64,000 nt of DNA from positions 89,923,001-89,987,000 of the forward strand of contig JASDFA010000010.1 in NCBI GenBank assembly GCA_035772735.1, read 5' to 3'. The notes under the pieces are model-generated. The model did not search any database, was not told where the DNA came from, and was given only the letters and a program-made list of their open reading frames with translations. The translations under genes and the position numbers were made by a program. The DNA comes from Datura wrightii. Its lineage: Eukaryota; Streptophyta; Magnoliopsida; Solanales; Solanaceae. This document shows positions 12,294 to 25,366 of the stretch, in pieces (the stretch's first letter is position 1; every line of letters starts with the position of its first letter).

Positions 12294-13314
12294 TATAACA
12301 ACCCTCAAAAGTCTCTAAGGTTAGACCCTAGACTTGAAGTTGAACCAGCAGAAAAATCTGCATTTTGCCTCGGGACGGACGTACCATGAGTCATGGTATA
12401 AAGGTATGGTCTATGGTATGTGGCCATGGTAAGAGGTTTAGAGAAGTTGCAAAAATGTTTTCAGCAACCACAAGCCATAGTACGGCCTGTGATATGGTGG
12501 TATGGATCGTGGTATTTGTCCACAGGATAAAGTTCAAAGAGTAACCAAAACAATCCCGGTAACCACGAGAGAAAGGTACAGGTCGTACTAGGTAGGTACG
12601 CGTCATGGGAATGGGTCATGAGAAATAGATACAGAAAGTGTTCAACTAGACTTTAGTGACCTCGAGGGTCACCACGAGTCATAGTATGTCATCTTGAGTT
12701 GTGGTACGACTTGTGGCATTGGACGAGACAGAATTGAGTTTTTAAGGGCATTTTAGTAATTTACTATATTTTTATCTCCTAAATCAAAATATTTTGGGAT
12801 TCCTAAAGAGTATATTCAAGGGTTTAATTAGTATAAACTCATATTCCTTCCATTACAACATGAATTCAAAGTCATTAAGCTCTCAAGTTCATCAAGCAAG
12901 TTAGGAAGTCTTCTTCTCCAAATTAGGGTTCTTCAGGCTTGAGTCTAAGTTTAATTTTTCAGGTATGTAAGACTAACTAAAGTCAGAATTTCTAATCATC
13001 ATTATGCACTAAATCTATGCAAGAGTTGATTGAGATTAAAGCTACGGTTTTTGACTAGATTATTGAATTGCCTTCTTCCCTATCTATATATGTTAAATTG
13101 TCATTGTTGAATTCTTCATATTGAGTTTTATCTATTGTATCTCTTGATTATTGATTTTTATCCTATTCTCATGATTACATTACTCTATTGTTGATTTTTG
13201 ATTGATGATTGGTTCATATCTATTATCCCATGAACCCAATTTCATAAAGTCATGATTTTGAAAGGCATTATTTTGAAAGCATTGTGTTTTGAAGTGAATG
13301 AATTATTTTCATCG
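12294..13314 (+). repeat. Truncated 3' LTR, gypsy family C/D, plus orientation
   Basis: Starts TATAACAACCCTCAAAAGTC and matches, in reverse complement, the right end of the LTR at 33955-35723 ('...gacttttgagggttgttata'). Homology runs to the 'gaatgaattattttcatcg' segment, which corresponds to about 34700 in the other copy, so only about 1.0 of 2.2 kb remains. At 13315 it changes abruptly into the LTR stub of element 2. Positions 12380-12720 hold many CCATGAGTCATGG-like near-palindromes. Confidence 0.8.
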
Positions 13315-13395
13315 TCCTGAGGCAAAATTTTAGATTTCTGCTGCTTCTCATTTCCAATTCCCGAGTCTAGTCTTAGGTACTTTTGGAGTATTACA
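13315..13395 (-). repeat. 81-bp stub of the 3' LTR of element 2
   Basis: Matches the last ~75-80 bp of the right-hand LTR and is followed by 'atatctcccccttggaaaca', the reverse complement of the polypurine region. The other ~2.35 kb of this LTR are gone, replaced by the plus-oriented family C/D LTR that ends at 13314. Confidence 0.75.
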
Positions 13396-13799
13396 ATATC
13401 TCCCCCTTGGAAACATTCATCCTCGAATGTGGGTGAACATACTGGAAAACTGAGAAATGCAACTACCATGCCAATTACTGAACATTTAGAGTTGAAAACT
13501 GACGGAGTGACTGTCTCCAGACAAAACTACATGACCGAATTGAATTCATGAATCACACTTATGTACATTAACATGAAAGAAACTGGGGCACATGAGCTGA
13601 ACATGAAACGGAATAGAGTACTAAGGAGAAAACTGATACCTCAAGCTGGAACTAAGTCGAAAGGGACTAAATGCAGGTACTTAGCCATCATATCTGCTTC
13701 GGCTTCCCACATAGCTCCCTCAACATGTTGGTTCCTCCATAAAACCTTACTGAGGCCACTTCCTTGTTTCTTAGCTTTCGAACCTGACTATCCAGTATT

Positions 13800-16700
13800 T
13801 CCATTTGGAACCTCCTCATAACTAAGGCTATCCTTCACCTGCACTCTCCACAGGAACAACTAGAACTAGATCACCCAAACACTTCTTTAAAAGTGATACA
13901 TGAAAAACTGGATGAACTGAAGCTAATTATGTGGGCAACTTAAACTCATAGGCCACCTTGCCAACACGCCTCACAATCTGGTATGGGCCAACATAACGGG
14001 GAATAAGCTTCCCCTTCTATCCGAATCTCATCACTCCATTTATGGGAGATACCTTCAGAAACGCCTAATCATCAACCTCAAACTCAAGTTCTCTCCTCCT
14101 CACATCCGCATAGGACTTTTGTCGACTCTGAGCTATTTTCAACCTTTCTCTTATAAGCTGAACTTTCTCCAAAGCCTCATGAACCGAATCTAGTCCTATC
14201 AAAGTAGACTCATCGACCTCAAACCAACCAATATGTGATCTACACCTCCGCCCATAAAGAGCCTCAAATGGAGCGATCTGAATGTTGAAATGATAGTTGT
14301 TGTTATATGAAAACTCAATGAGAGGCAAATGATCATCCCAACTACTCTTGAAATCAATCACACATGCTCTCAACATATTCTCGAGAGTCTGAATGGTCCA
14401 CTCGGCCTGACCATCTATCTGTGGGTGAAAGTCTGTGCTAAGCTTGACCTGAGTAGCAAGTCCCTTTTGAAATGATCTCCAAAACTGGGAGGTAAACTGA
14501 GTACCTCTATCTGATATGATGGACAATGGCACTCCATACAACCAAACTAACTCTCGAATGTATAAGTTAGCATAATCCTTCGCTGAATCGGTGGTTTTGA
14601 TTGGTAGGAACTGAGTTTCCTTAGTCAACCTACCTACAACCACCCAAATAGAGTCATACTGTTGACGACTGCGAGGCAACCCTATAATGAAGTTCATATT
14701 GATCTCCTCCCACTTCCAAGTAGGGATACTAATGTCTTGGAGCACACCTCCAGGTCTTTGATGTTCCACTTTCATCTGTTGACAATTCGGACACTTAGCC
14801 ACAAATTCTGCTATGTCCTTCTTCATGCCACTCCACCAATAGACTTTATGTAGGTCACGGTACATCTTGGACACACCTTTATGTATAGAGTATATGGAAC
14901 CATGAGCCTCGTGCAACATCTGATCTCTCAAATCATCCACACTCGAAATACACAAGCAACCCTAATATCAAAGCAACCCTAATATGAAAGCACACCATCT
15001 CCCTCTTTGGAGAAGACTTCTACCTTCTGATTCTGAACAGCTTCCTTCAACTTTATCAAAATCGGATCCTAGTCTTTTCTAGCTTTATCCTCAGCTACCA
15101 AGGAAGATTCTAACCCATTCTGAATGATGATACCTCCATCTGTCGAGTTAACAAGACGGACTCCTAGCCGTGCAAGCCTGTGCACATTCTTCACCAACTC
15201 CCTTCTCCCCTCATCTACATGGGATACACTCTCCATGGAAAGCCTGCTAAGAGCATCTTCCACCACATTATCCTTGCCCGGATGATAAAGGACACTCATA
15301 TCATAATCCTTCAAAATCTCCAACCACCTTCTCTGACATAGATTCAAATCCTTTTGGGTGAACACGTACTGTAGTCTTTTTTGGTCCGTAAACACATCCA
15401 CATGGACACCGTACAGATAGTTTCTTCAAATTTTCAAGGCAAATATTACCGCCGCCAATTCGATATCATGAGTCGGATAGTTCTTTTCATGAACCTTCAA
15501 TTGCCTGGAAACATAGGTTATAACCTTACCATATTGCATTAGCACACAACCAAGGCCAATCCTCGAGGCATCACAATATACCACAAAACCCCTCGGTACC
15601 CTCAGGTAGGGTCAACACCAGTGCTGAGGTTAGTCGAGTCTTCAGCTCTTGGAAGCTCTTCTCACAAGCCTTCGACCATTGAAATCTCACTTTCTTTTGG
15701 GTCAATTTAGTCAACGAGGATGCAATGGATGAAAACCCTTTAACAAATCTCTGATAATAACCAGCTAAACCCAAGAAACTCCTGATATCCAAAGGATTCA
15801 CCGGTCTAGGCCAATTCTTCACTGCTTCTATCTTTTGAAAGTCCACCTATACACCCTCACTTGACACCACATGACCTAAAAATGCCACAAAGTTCAACCA
15901 AAACTCACATTTTTTGAATTTAGCATACAATTGGCGATTCTTCAGGGTCTATAGCACCACCCTCAAATGAGCGGCATGCTCCTCCTTGCTCCGAGAGTAT
16001 ATAAGGATGTCATCTATGAACACAATCACGAACATATCCAAGTATGACTTGAACACCCTATTCATCAAATCCATAAAAGCTGCAGGAGCATTCGTTAGTC
16101 CAAAATACATGACTACAAATTCATAGTGACCATACTGAGTTCTAAAGGCTGTCTTTGGGATGTCACTCTCCCGAACCCTGAGCTGATGGTATCCGGATAT
16201 GAGGTCTATCTTTGAAAAGCACTTGGCACCCTGAAGCTGATCAAACAAATCATCAATCCTAGGGAGAGGATACCTGTTCTTGGTGGTGACCTTGTTCAGT
16301 TGTCGATAATCAATGGACATTCGAAGGGAACCATCTTTTTTCGGATAAAGAGAACGGGTGCACCCCACGGGGATTTGCTAGGTCTGATGAAACCCTTGTC
16401 TAAGAGGTCTTTCAACTGTTCCTTCAACTCTTTTAGCTCAGCTGGATCCATTCTGTAAGGAGGAATAGATATAGGCTATGTATTGGAAAGAAGGTCAATA
16501 CCAAAGTTGATCTCCCGCTCGGGAGGAATTCCCAGTAAATCATCTAGAAACACCTGTGGATACTTGCACACTATAGGAACTGACTAGATAGTCGAGTTTT
16601 CGAATGTAGCATGGTACACGCAACCTTTGGAAATCATCTTTCTGGCCTTAAGGTAGGAAATAAAGCGGCCTACAGGCGCAGCTGAACTACCCTTACATTC

Positions 16701-17100
16701 TAGGATTGGATCACCCAAAAATCTAAACTATTACCACACGAATTCTACAATTGACTAAAGCATAACATGCATGTAGCCAATCCATGCTGAAGATAACATC
16801 AAAATCGATCATGGATAGCTCTACCAAATCTGCTAAGGTGATTTTTTGCAGGACTGGAGAGGGCAATATCTATATACCCATCGAGCTATAACTGAATCAC
16901 CAACTGGAGTAAATACTGAGAAGGGTTCTAATAGGATTTTGGGATTGACTCTGAAACTACTAGCAAAATAGGGCGTCACAAAAGATAAAGTAGCCCCTAG
17001 ATCTAGCAATGCATATACATCAAGGTGGAATACTTGTAACAAACCGATGACTACATCTGGGGAGACCTCCTACTCCTAACGAGATGCTAGGGTATAGAAT
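13800..17100 (-). pseudogene. pol relic of gypsy element 2 (protease-RT-RNase H-integrase)
   Basis: Minus-strand order: retropepsin-like block at 17042-16833 with D-L-G-A ('LLDLGATLSFVTPYF'); RT at 16368-15949 with 'KKDGSLRMSIDYRQLNKVTT' and the active site 'FIDDILIYS'; RT connection at 15846-15571 ('SFLGLAGYYQRFV'); RNase H region at 15401-15069; integrase at 14955-14065 with zinc finger 'CPNCQQ' and core. The integrase catalytic triad is incomplete: the first Asp reads Asn ('NMNFIIGLPRS'), while the second ('ISDRGTQF') and the Glu ('DGQAEWT') remain. Stops and shifts between blocks break the polyprotein. The 3' end near 13800-14060 is a damaged chromodomain tail. Confidence 0.88.
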
Positions 17101-17207
17101 TTGTTTTGGCACTGACCACCACCCGCACTAGTAGATGGCCCCAGCTAAGCTGGGTGTGCTAGTGGAGCTGCTGAACTGGAGGCTGGGCCTTGGCCCCTAT
17201 CATAGCC

Positions 17208-18290
17208 CTATCTAGCTGCTGGGAAATCTCTGAGCATATGTCCGGGCTTGCCACACCCGAAACAAGCACCTGAACCTACCAAACACTGACCCGTGTGTCT
17301 CCAACCACACTTGCCACACTCTGAAATGCTGGACTCTACGGGTCTGCTACCCTGACCTCTAGAGCGTGATGTCCGCCCCCTCTGGTATCGCCTGGATCTG
17401 GATGGCACACTCATAGCTGACGATGTTAGGGCTAAAGATCTCCGGTGGGATTTCTGGCGATGCCCACTAGGTCTCTACTGGTAGAATCTGAAGCTATCAG
17501 TCCTAGCCCTCTTGGCCTCTCTCTCCCGCTCACTCACCTGTTCAGCCTCCATCTACTGGGCGTACATAACTATTCGAGAAAAGTCAATGTCCTGATGCAG
17601 CATCGCGGTCCGAAAATCTTTGACCAAATAGTCTACTATCCCATGGACGAACCAACTCACTCGAGCTCTCTGACCTGTCACCATCTCAGGTGCATACTTG
17701 GATAGGCGAGTTAACTCCAAGGCATACTCCTGAACTATCATCTTTCCTTGCTTCAGGTTCACAAACTCGGCTACCTTAATCTCCCTCATCTCACAACGGA
17801 AGAACAGATCTATAAATGCGGTATGAAACTCATCCCAACCAATAGGGCCTGCTCCAACTGCCCTACTATCCTTCCATTGCTTGAACCAAATGTGTGCAAC
17901 CCCTTTCAACTGATATGAGGCTAGATCGGCGCACTCCTCTCCACTCACCCCCATGATGTGGGTGATATTTACAACCTTATCAATAAACTTGCGTGGATCC
18001 TCGTCCACCTTTGACCCAAGAAACTCTGAAAGGTTCATCCTCAGAAAATCTCTAACTCTTGCAGCCGCTGCATTCCCATTCTGAGGGACATGTGCTACCT
18101 CTTGTTGATTGACTTGGGTGGTCAAAACCTAAGCTAGCATATGTATGGCTGCCCTAAGCTCCGCGTGGGAAACCTGCTCGAGTACATGGTCCTCTGGGAT
18201 TGGTGGGGTCTTCTGGTGCCCATCTCCATTGCCACTCTCATGGCTATTTCCGTTCCTATTTCTTCTTTCGTTAACTCGGCGAGGAGGCAT
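17208..18290 (-). pseudogene. gag relic of gypsy element 2, broken by CAG-to-TAG stops
   Basis: The start codon is most likely 18290-18288 ('MPPRRVNERRNRNGN'), the usual start for this family. The frame runs to an in-frame TAG at 18131-18129, then continues in the same frame with 'TTQVNQQEVAHVPQNG' and the gag core ('GWDEFHTAFIDLFF', 'LTRLSKYAPEMV') until another TAG at about 17552 after 'RIVMYAQ'. Element 1 has CAG (Gln) at the second position, so this stop is a C-to-T change; the first is probably the same. A CCHC zinc knuckle follows at about 17290-17220 ('CFGCGKPGHMLRDF'; the final Cys is not seen). Gag would package element RNA into particles; this copy cannot make full-length protein. 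Confidence 0.85.
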
Positions 18291-18484
18291 GATTCTGCAA
18301 ATGCGTGAAGCATGAGTTAGAAGGATACAGAGATATTTATCGCACAACTTAGATTATGAAATAAGGGAACATTTCCTAAAACATTTTGTAGCCTCTTCGT
18401 CATAAGTTTGACGCGCTTCATACCCATGAAAAAGACTCTACTAAAAGCGGATTTCAAACACCCTAGGACACTTCAAAACCAAAT

Positions 18485-18495
18485 GCTCTGATACC
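18485..18495 (-). promoter_or_regulatory. Primer binding site of gypsy element 2 (tRNA-iMet type)
   Basis: The minus strand reads GGTATCAGAGC five bases inside the LTR boundary at 18501. This matches the 3' end complement of initiator-methionine tRNA and marks the adjacent right LTR as the 5' LTR. Confidence 0.8.
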
Positions 18496-18500
18496 GAGTT

Positions 18501-20934
18501 TGTCACGATCCGAACATAGGTCCGGATTGAGACACGGGACAAAGAACCTTGAGAGGCTCCAAGTCGAGCCATGGCATGAAAATGATATCAAAAATCAACA
18601 TAATTAAGCGGAACTCTAACATACTTAATATTTTGGAAGTCCAGAAATATCATAACATTTGAATATATAACACATGGCTGAAACTGCATACATGCTATGG
18701 CTGAAAAGCCTCTACTACTGACAAGTTGATGGGAACAAGACTAAAACTAACTCACTATAGTCTAAAATTGAAAATACTAAATACAACTGAAAAGAAGGGC
18801 CCTCGAAAGATGAGGACTCACCAACTATAGTTGGAAAGTGCTAATACTGCAGATCTGGCTAATGACAGGACTAAGCCTGGATATTCGAGCATGTATCATG
18901 AAATGATACAGCATAGAGTATGCGGTCAGTTTTCAGTTTACACAATTAAATTATTTTTGTAAGGTAATTTGTAATTCTTACATGGAATTTACCGAGTATG
19001 TAAGGTAATTAAAACTGCTAAGTAAGTAAAATCATAAATCATGCATATCATAAAAACATAATCAAAATAAGATTCTGAGAGTAAGGCTTGCATGCTATTT
19101 TCTGAAATCATGATTTGGACATAACTGAATAACTGAATCAAATGACCCAAGCTGAAAACTGATAATAATAAGTAAAACTGAACATTGGGTCAAACCTGCG
19201 GAAAACATAATATCAGGACTGATGAACATGCATAACTGAAATCATGAGGAACAATGGGAGACTTGACATATAATCGGCATTACCACGATAGAGCTTACGT
19301 GGTCTCGACTATTACACTCAAGTGGGCAGAGCCGTCCAAAGCCTTTTCAGGGCTAAGGACGCTACCATGATATCGATATCAAGCTGAAGGCCCCTTGGGG
19401 GCAGGGGAAGCTCACAAGGAGGTTCCAAGGTATATATGCAAACCTACGTTGGCATGTAGTTTTGAGGCACAGGTTGACTAGCCCTTAGCCTACTCGATGC
19501 TAGACACTACTATATGCATATGCTCTCCATCGTTTTGCAATGAAGCTGACCATCATCTAGTGATAAAGCTGAACAATAATATACATGCAAAATCTAAAAT
19601 CATAGCATAAGGAGCCTTGGGCTTAAACCATACCACAAGCTGAAAAGAGTAGGAGTCTAGACTCCAAAATCCATGTGGTGAGCTAATAACATGAAATTTA
19701 GATAAATCATGAAATATACTTAATTATATGGGTTTGCCCAATAATTAAACATGCTTAATATAGACTTGATCATTCGAAAACATGAACATGGGCATGGGTA
19801 ATTCAAAATCATACTTTCATCATACACATCTCATCATGCTTGAATACATTTATCATAAATCTCAACTTTCATAAATTTCCGTGGATGGGCATTATAATTT
19901 GTAAAACTTAAAAACATAATTTGTAATTGAAACATTGTAAAATATTCCCATTAATCATAATTCTACATTATAAGCATATAGAGATCATACCCATGATTGA
20001 TACTTAGAGAATTCACATGTTGGGTTAAAACCCCATAGATTCATCAACTAGAACTTCATGAAATTGGAGAGAGATTGGGAAAAGGGTATGGATGAATACA
20101 CCTATTTATAACCCCACACACCTGGGTAAATTAGATTTGCACTTCCTCTTGAAAGCCCAAGGGAATTTGGCAAGAGATTGGAGAAATCTTCAAGCTTGAT
20201 CTCCAAGAAAAGGTTCTAAGTTGCATGCATGGAGTGGGAAAGCTTAGAATGTGTTTAACATACTTTAAACACTACTAATTGATCTTAAAACGATGTAGTT
20301 TAGGACCTTAGGGCTTAGAAATTACAAAAATACCTTAATAAAAAATCTGGAAAAACTGCATTGCCAGTGACAATGAGTCGTACCTTTCTACCACGACTCG
20401 TGGTGACTAGTTGTTACTCCCCTTCCTCATCCTTTAGTTCTCAGGTCCTGATGCTACGACTCAATAGGAAGAGTCATTACATAAAACCATGATCCGTCAT
20501 ATCTTGTCGTTACTACCTCTGATGAAACTACATCTGAACATCCCACGAGTCACACCACGACTTATACCTTCCTCTAATGAGTCATGGGTTTCATCTGTTA
20601 CTTGACTGGGGAACTTTCCCTGCCCTTCCCACGGGCACTTACAATGACTCGTTGTCTCCACAATGAGTTACCATGACTCGTACTGACCACCCCTGACTAT
20701 TCCAGAACTAACCCACGACTCCTACCTACGATTCGGTATCATCTTCTAATGGGTCGTTACAAGACCGTTGCTCCAACTCTTTCCCTCATAACTGTTAACC
20801 ACGGGTGGTACCTACGGGTCGTGGGTCCTTTCTACGACTCATACCCTCAATCATCCTGAGGCAAAATTTTAAATTTCTACTGCTTCTCATTTCCAATTCT
20901 AGAGTCTAGTCTTAGGCAATTTCGAGGTATTACA
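18501..20934 (-). repeat. 5' LTR of gypsy element 2 (family B)
   Basis: Runs from TGTCACGATCCGAAC at 18501 to ...GAGGTATTACA at 20934, 2434 bp. Its reverse complement matches 1-1515 of this window. Positions 20370-20850 contain a dense array of ACGACTCGT/ATGAGTCAT-like near-palindromes, at the end that would be the start of U3 in the element's orientation. No protein is predicted from its short frames. Confidence 0.85.
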
Positions 20935-21063
20935 CTCGTTCAAGTTTTGTCTCTGCTTAAGGATATTATCATGCTATGTACGTGCCATGGGTTAGCTTGG
21001 AGACCTTTGGGGTTCTCGGCCTCGTGTCTCAATCCAGTGTCTTAGCTCGGATCGTGATACCAA
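20935..21063 (+). repeat. Short LTR-end fragment, plus orientation
   Basis: The segment 'catgggttagcttggagacc' followed by 'ggcctcgtgtctcaatcc' and 'gctcggatcgtgata' resembles the last ~120 bp of the family A/B/E LTRs read on the plus strand (compare 1440-1515). It is wedged between the element 2 LTR and the truncated pol of element 3, and looks like the remains of an earlier insertion. Confidence 0.6.
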
Positions 21064-21168
21064 TATAATCATAACACTCTTCATGGATGAAACCTTCAAG
21101 TAAACCCATATATCTCCCTCAAACTCCAAGTCTCTACGCCTAACATCTGTTTAGCACTATTGGCAACT

Positions 21169-24150
21169 CTATGAAACCTTCAACCTTTTTTGTATGATCT
21201 TAACCTTCTCCATAGCTTGTTGCACTAGGTCTAGCCCTCTTAGCTCTGCTTCACTAACTTCAAACCAATCAATTGGAGATCTACACCTCCCCTCATAGAG
21301 AACCTCATACGGAGCCATTTGATTGCTGGAATGATAACTATTGTTATATACAAACTCTATAAGAGGTAAATGGTCATCCCAATTTCCCTTGAAGTTAATA
21401 ACATATGCTCTGAACATATCTTCCAATGTTCGAATAGTCCGCTCTACTTGACCATCTATGTGTGGATGAAAAGTTGTTCTAAGGTTCACCTTCGAACCCA
21501 AAACTCTCTAAAATGACTTCTCAAAATGGGAAGTGAACTGCGTTCCCCTATCTAATATGATAGATAACGGAATTCCATGAAGTGTCACTATCTCTCGGAT
21601 ATACAATCTGGCGTAGTCCTCGATTGAATCCGTAGTCTTAATCGATAGGAAATAAGTTGGCTTGGTGATTTGGTCTATAATGACTCAAATAGAGTCATGT
21701 TGCCTACGTGACCCTGGTAGACCGATAATAAAGTCCATATTGATCATCTCCCACTTCCACCCAAGGATTGCTATATTTTAGGCTACACCACATGGTCTTT
21801 GGTGCTCAACCTTAACCTGTTGATATTTTAGACATTTATCCACAGGGTATGTAAGGTCTCTCTTTATACTATTCCACCAATAGATTTCTCTCAAGTCATG
21901 GTACATCTTAGTAGAACCTTGGTGAATAGAATACCTGGAGCTATGTTCTTCTGCCATGATATTCTCCTTGAGACTATCTACATTCGAAACACATAATCTA
22001 CCTTGATACCTTAGGACACTATCTCCCCCTTGTGCGGAAACCAATACCTTCTAAAATATCTTCCTTTAACTGAAGCAAGAGGGATCTTTGTCCTTCTTTT
22101 TCTTAACTTTTGCTACTAGGGATGATTCGGCCCCATTCTGAACAAGCACAATGCCTTCTCGAAGTCCAAGAGACGGACTTCTAAGTGTGAGAGTCTAGTA
22201 CATCCTTCATGAACTCTCTCTTTTCCTCCTCTATGTGACTTGTACTTCCCATAGATAGCCTACTAAGAGCATAAACAAATATATTAGCCTCACCTGGGTG
22301 GTAGAGAATACCCATATCATAATTCTTGAGCAACTAAGCCACCTCCTCTGTCTCAGATTCAACTCCTTTTGGCTGAATACATACTGCAGGTTCTTGTGGT
22401 TTGTCAACATATTAGAATAAAGATAGATTCTAGCTCTACATGTCAAGACCAGCAACAATGAAATTTATAGTAAGAGAAAAATTTGTTGACAGTACACCAT
22501 AGAGATAGTGGCACCAGATTTTCAATGCAAATACCACCGCTGCCAACTCAAGGTCATGAGTCAGATAGCTCTTCTCATGGATCTTAAGTTTTTTGGAGGT
22601 ATAATCTATAACTTTGTCATTTTGCATCAATACACAATTAATGCCTACTCTACATGAATCATAATATGCAACAAAGCCATTTGTACCTTTGGTCTGGTCA
22701 ATATTGGAGTAGTAGTCAACCGAGTCTTCAATTCCTGAAAGCTTTTCTCTTAAGCTCCATCCGTTGAAATTTGACCTTCTTCTAGGTAACCTTAGTCAAT
22801 AATGCAGCACTAGTAAAAAGCCCTTCTATAAATCTCCTATAGTAACCAGCTAAACCCAACAAAATCTTGATGTTAGTTAGGGTTATGGGTTTGGGCCAAC
22901 TTCTTACAGCCTCAATCTTCCGAGAGTCAACCTGAATACCCTTGCTGGAAACTATATGGCGTAGAAAAGCCATTGACTTCAGCCAGAATTTGCACTTGGA
23001 GAACTTGGCGAATAACTCCTTGTCCTTAAGTATTTACAGGATTATTCTGAGATGACTAGCATACTCCTCCTCACTCTTGGAGTAAATAAAGATATCATTA
23101 ATAAACACAATAACAAAATGTCCAAATATGGCTTAAATACTTTGTTCATAAGATCCGTAAATATTGCAGGAGCATTAGTCAAACCAAAGGACATAACAAC
23201 AAACATAAAATGACCATAGCGGGTTCGAAAAGCTATCTTGGGAATATCACATTCTCTTATCTTCAGCCGATGATACCCTGACCTGAGGCCTATCATCGAG
23301 AAAAACTTGGCCCCTGAAGCTAGTCAAACAAGTCATTGATTCTAGGAAGGGGATATCTATTCTTGATAGTGACTTTGTTCAACTGCTGGTAATTAATACA
23401 CATTCTAAGAGTACCATCCTTCTTACATACGAAGAGGACTGGATCACCCCAAGGTAAAACACTAGGGAAAATGAAACCCTTATCTAGAAGATGCTTTAAC
23501 TGCCTTTCAACTCCTTTAACTCAATTGGATCCAAGCCATTCTATACAACAAAATAGAGATAGGTTGAGTATCAAGAATAACATCAATTATGAGATCTATC
23601 TCCCTATTTGGAGGAACTATGGGAAAATCATCTGGAAAGACCTCTAGAAACTCATTTACAACAGGAATTGTCTGAAGGGATGGTGTCTCGGTATTAGAGT
23701 CTTTCACTCTCACCAAATAATAGATAAACCTCTTAGAGAATAAATTTTTGGCCTTAAAGTATGAAATGAAACGACCTTTACATATAACAGGACTACCCTC
23801 CCAAACTAAGACTAGCTCATGTGGAAATCGAAACTACTACTCGGGTCCTATAATTAACTTTGGCATAATAGAAATATAACCAATCCATATCTAGAATAAC
23901 ATCAAAATACACTATGTATAACTCTACTAGGTCATCTATGGTATCTTTATGATGGACTGAAACTTTACAATCTCTGTAAATTCTCTTAGCTAGGACTAAC
24001 TCACCGACCGGAGTAAAAACACTGAATGGCTCTAAGAGTTATTCCGGGAGATTCCAAACTTAACTGCTAGGAAAGGAGTCACAAAAGATAGAGCAGCATC
24101 TGGGTCAAGTAAAGCATATACATCAATGGAGAAGACTTTTAAAATACCAG
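21169..24150 (-). pseudogene. pol relic of gypsy element 3
   Basis: Minus-strand blocks: retropepsin-like at about 24130-24010 ('ALSFVTPF'); RT at 23716-23042, with 'IGLRSGYHRLKI' and 'VVMSFGLTNAPAIFTDLMNK', but the YxDD region is frameshifted; RT connection at 22973-22782 ('LLGLAGYYRRFIEG'); RNase H at 22630-22436 ('SYLTHDLELAAVVFALKIW'); integrase zinc finger at 22044-21778 ('EIYWWNSIKRDL', 'KCLKYQQ' with one Cys changed to Tyr); and integrase C-terminal half at 21501-21169 ('HIDGQVERTIRTLEDMFRAY'). It is more decayed than element 2. The sequence stops near 21064 before the chromodomain. Confidence 0.83.
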
Positions 24151-24299
24151 TGACAATGTCTAGGGAGTTCTCTTGATCTTAACAACTAGACATACCGTAT
24201 ATATGATTCTGTCCTCTTCCCGAAGAAATGGCCTTCTAGGAAACTCTACCTTTTGAGGGCGTAGTCTAAGCTTTATTACCCACATTACCTTGTCGGGAT

Positions 24300-25366
24300 G
24301 GACAATTTCTCAAGTAATGGCCCTGATGGTCGCACTGATAACATTTGTCTCTGCCTGCACAGCACTCACCTAAGTGGACCTTTCCATACATACCACAAGG
24401 TGGGCATCGTGAGGTTCCCAGTGCATAAGACCTCTGGTCGCCTTTATTACCTGTAACTGGAGCATTAGCTATCTGTGTAGGTCCGGAGGACCTCTTTCTG
24501 AAAAAAGACCTATTTATGTTTCCGCTCCTTTGCTGAGTGGTCTTATTACCTGTTATATTAACCCTCTTACTCTGATGCTCCTTTCTGTCCTTCTGTTATC
24601 TTCTTCTTGTTGTTGGGCATAGATTATGAGTCTAGAAATATCCATGTCACTAATCAATAGAGAGCTCTTGCAATCCTTATTCATGTGTTTGCCCAATCCA
24701 AACACGAATTTCATCATTCTGGCCCTCATATCTGGTACCATTTCTGGAGCATACCGGATAGTTGAATAAACTTAAGGCTACACTCTTTTAAACTCATGTT
24801 ACCTTGCCTCAAGTTAACAAACTCCTCTGCCTTTGCCTCTCTCAGCTCCTGAGGGAAGAAATGGTTCAGGAAAGCTTCCTCAAAACTATTCCATGTGGCT
24901 AGAGCTGTGTTATCACCTCTCACTTACTCCCACTGGTCATACCATACATTAGCTACATCCTTAAGTTGATAAGAAGCAAACTCAACTCCTTCTATCTTAG
25001 TGGTGTGCATTGCCTTTAGAATCTTCCATATCTCATCAATAAAGTTTTGAAGGTCCCCATCAACCTTAAATCCTAAAAATACTAGAGGATTCATCCTTAA
25101 GAATTCTCTTATCCTTGATGCTCCTGAATCATGAGAACTAAAGCAAGTTCATTGAGTTTTGACGACCTGACTAAGCAACTACTAACTGAATGAGCATCTG
25201 AATAGCCCCTCTAAACTCTGCCTATGAAGTACCCCATACTAGGGGACTGAGGAACTAGGGTCTTTGGGATTCTCCTAGTGGTTGGTCTATCCTGGACTCC
25301 AACACTAGACCCCCAAACTGGAGTTCGTGGACCATGTTGGGTCAGCATCATGGTTTGTGGAGGCAT
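24300..25366 (-). pseudogene. gag relic of gypsy element 3
   Basis: Probable start at 25366 ('MPPQTMMLTQHGPRTP'). Core pieces at 24923-24726 ('SFEEAFLNHFFPQELREAKA', 'FVNLRQGNMSLKE') and 24741-24553 ('MVPDMRARMMKFVFGLG', 'DMDISRLIIYAQQQEEDN'), then a CCHC knuckle at about 24362-24300 ('CYQCDHQGHYLRNC'). Frame changes between the blocks show loss of function. The knuckle itself is intact in spacing (C-x2-C-x4-H-x4-C). Confidence 0.8.

Larger units (their letters stand above)
13315..20934 (-). mobile_element. Ty3/gypsy chromovirus-type element 2, decayed, minus strand
   Basis: Right LTR 18501-20934 (TGTCACG...TATTACA), internal region 13396-18500 with gag and pol on the minus strand, and an 81-bp LTR stub on the left (13315-13395, 'tcctgaggcaaaattttaga' to ...GTATTACA, matching 20862-20934). 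It is the best preserved gypsy copy in the window, yet most of its left LTR is deleted. Coding frames are broken by a few stops, notably CAG-to-TAG changes in gag. Confidence 0.85.
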
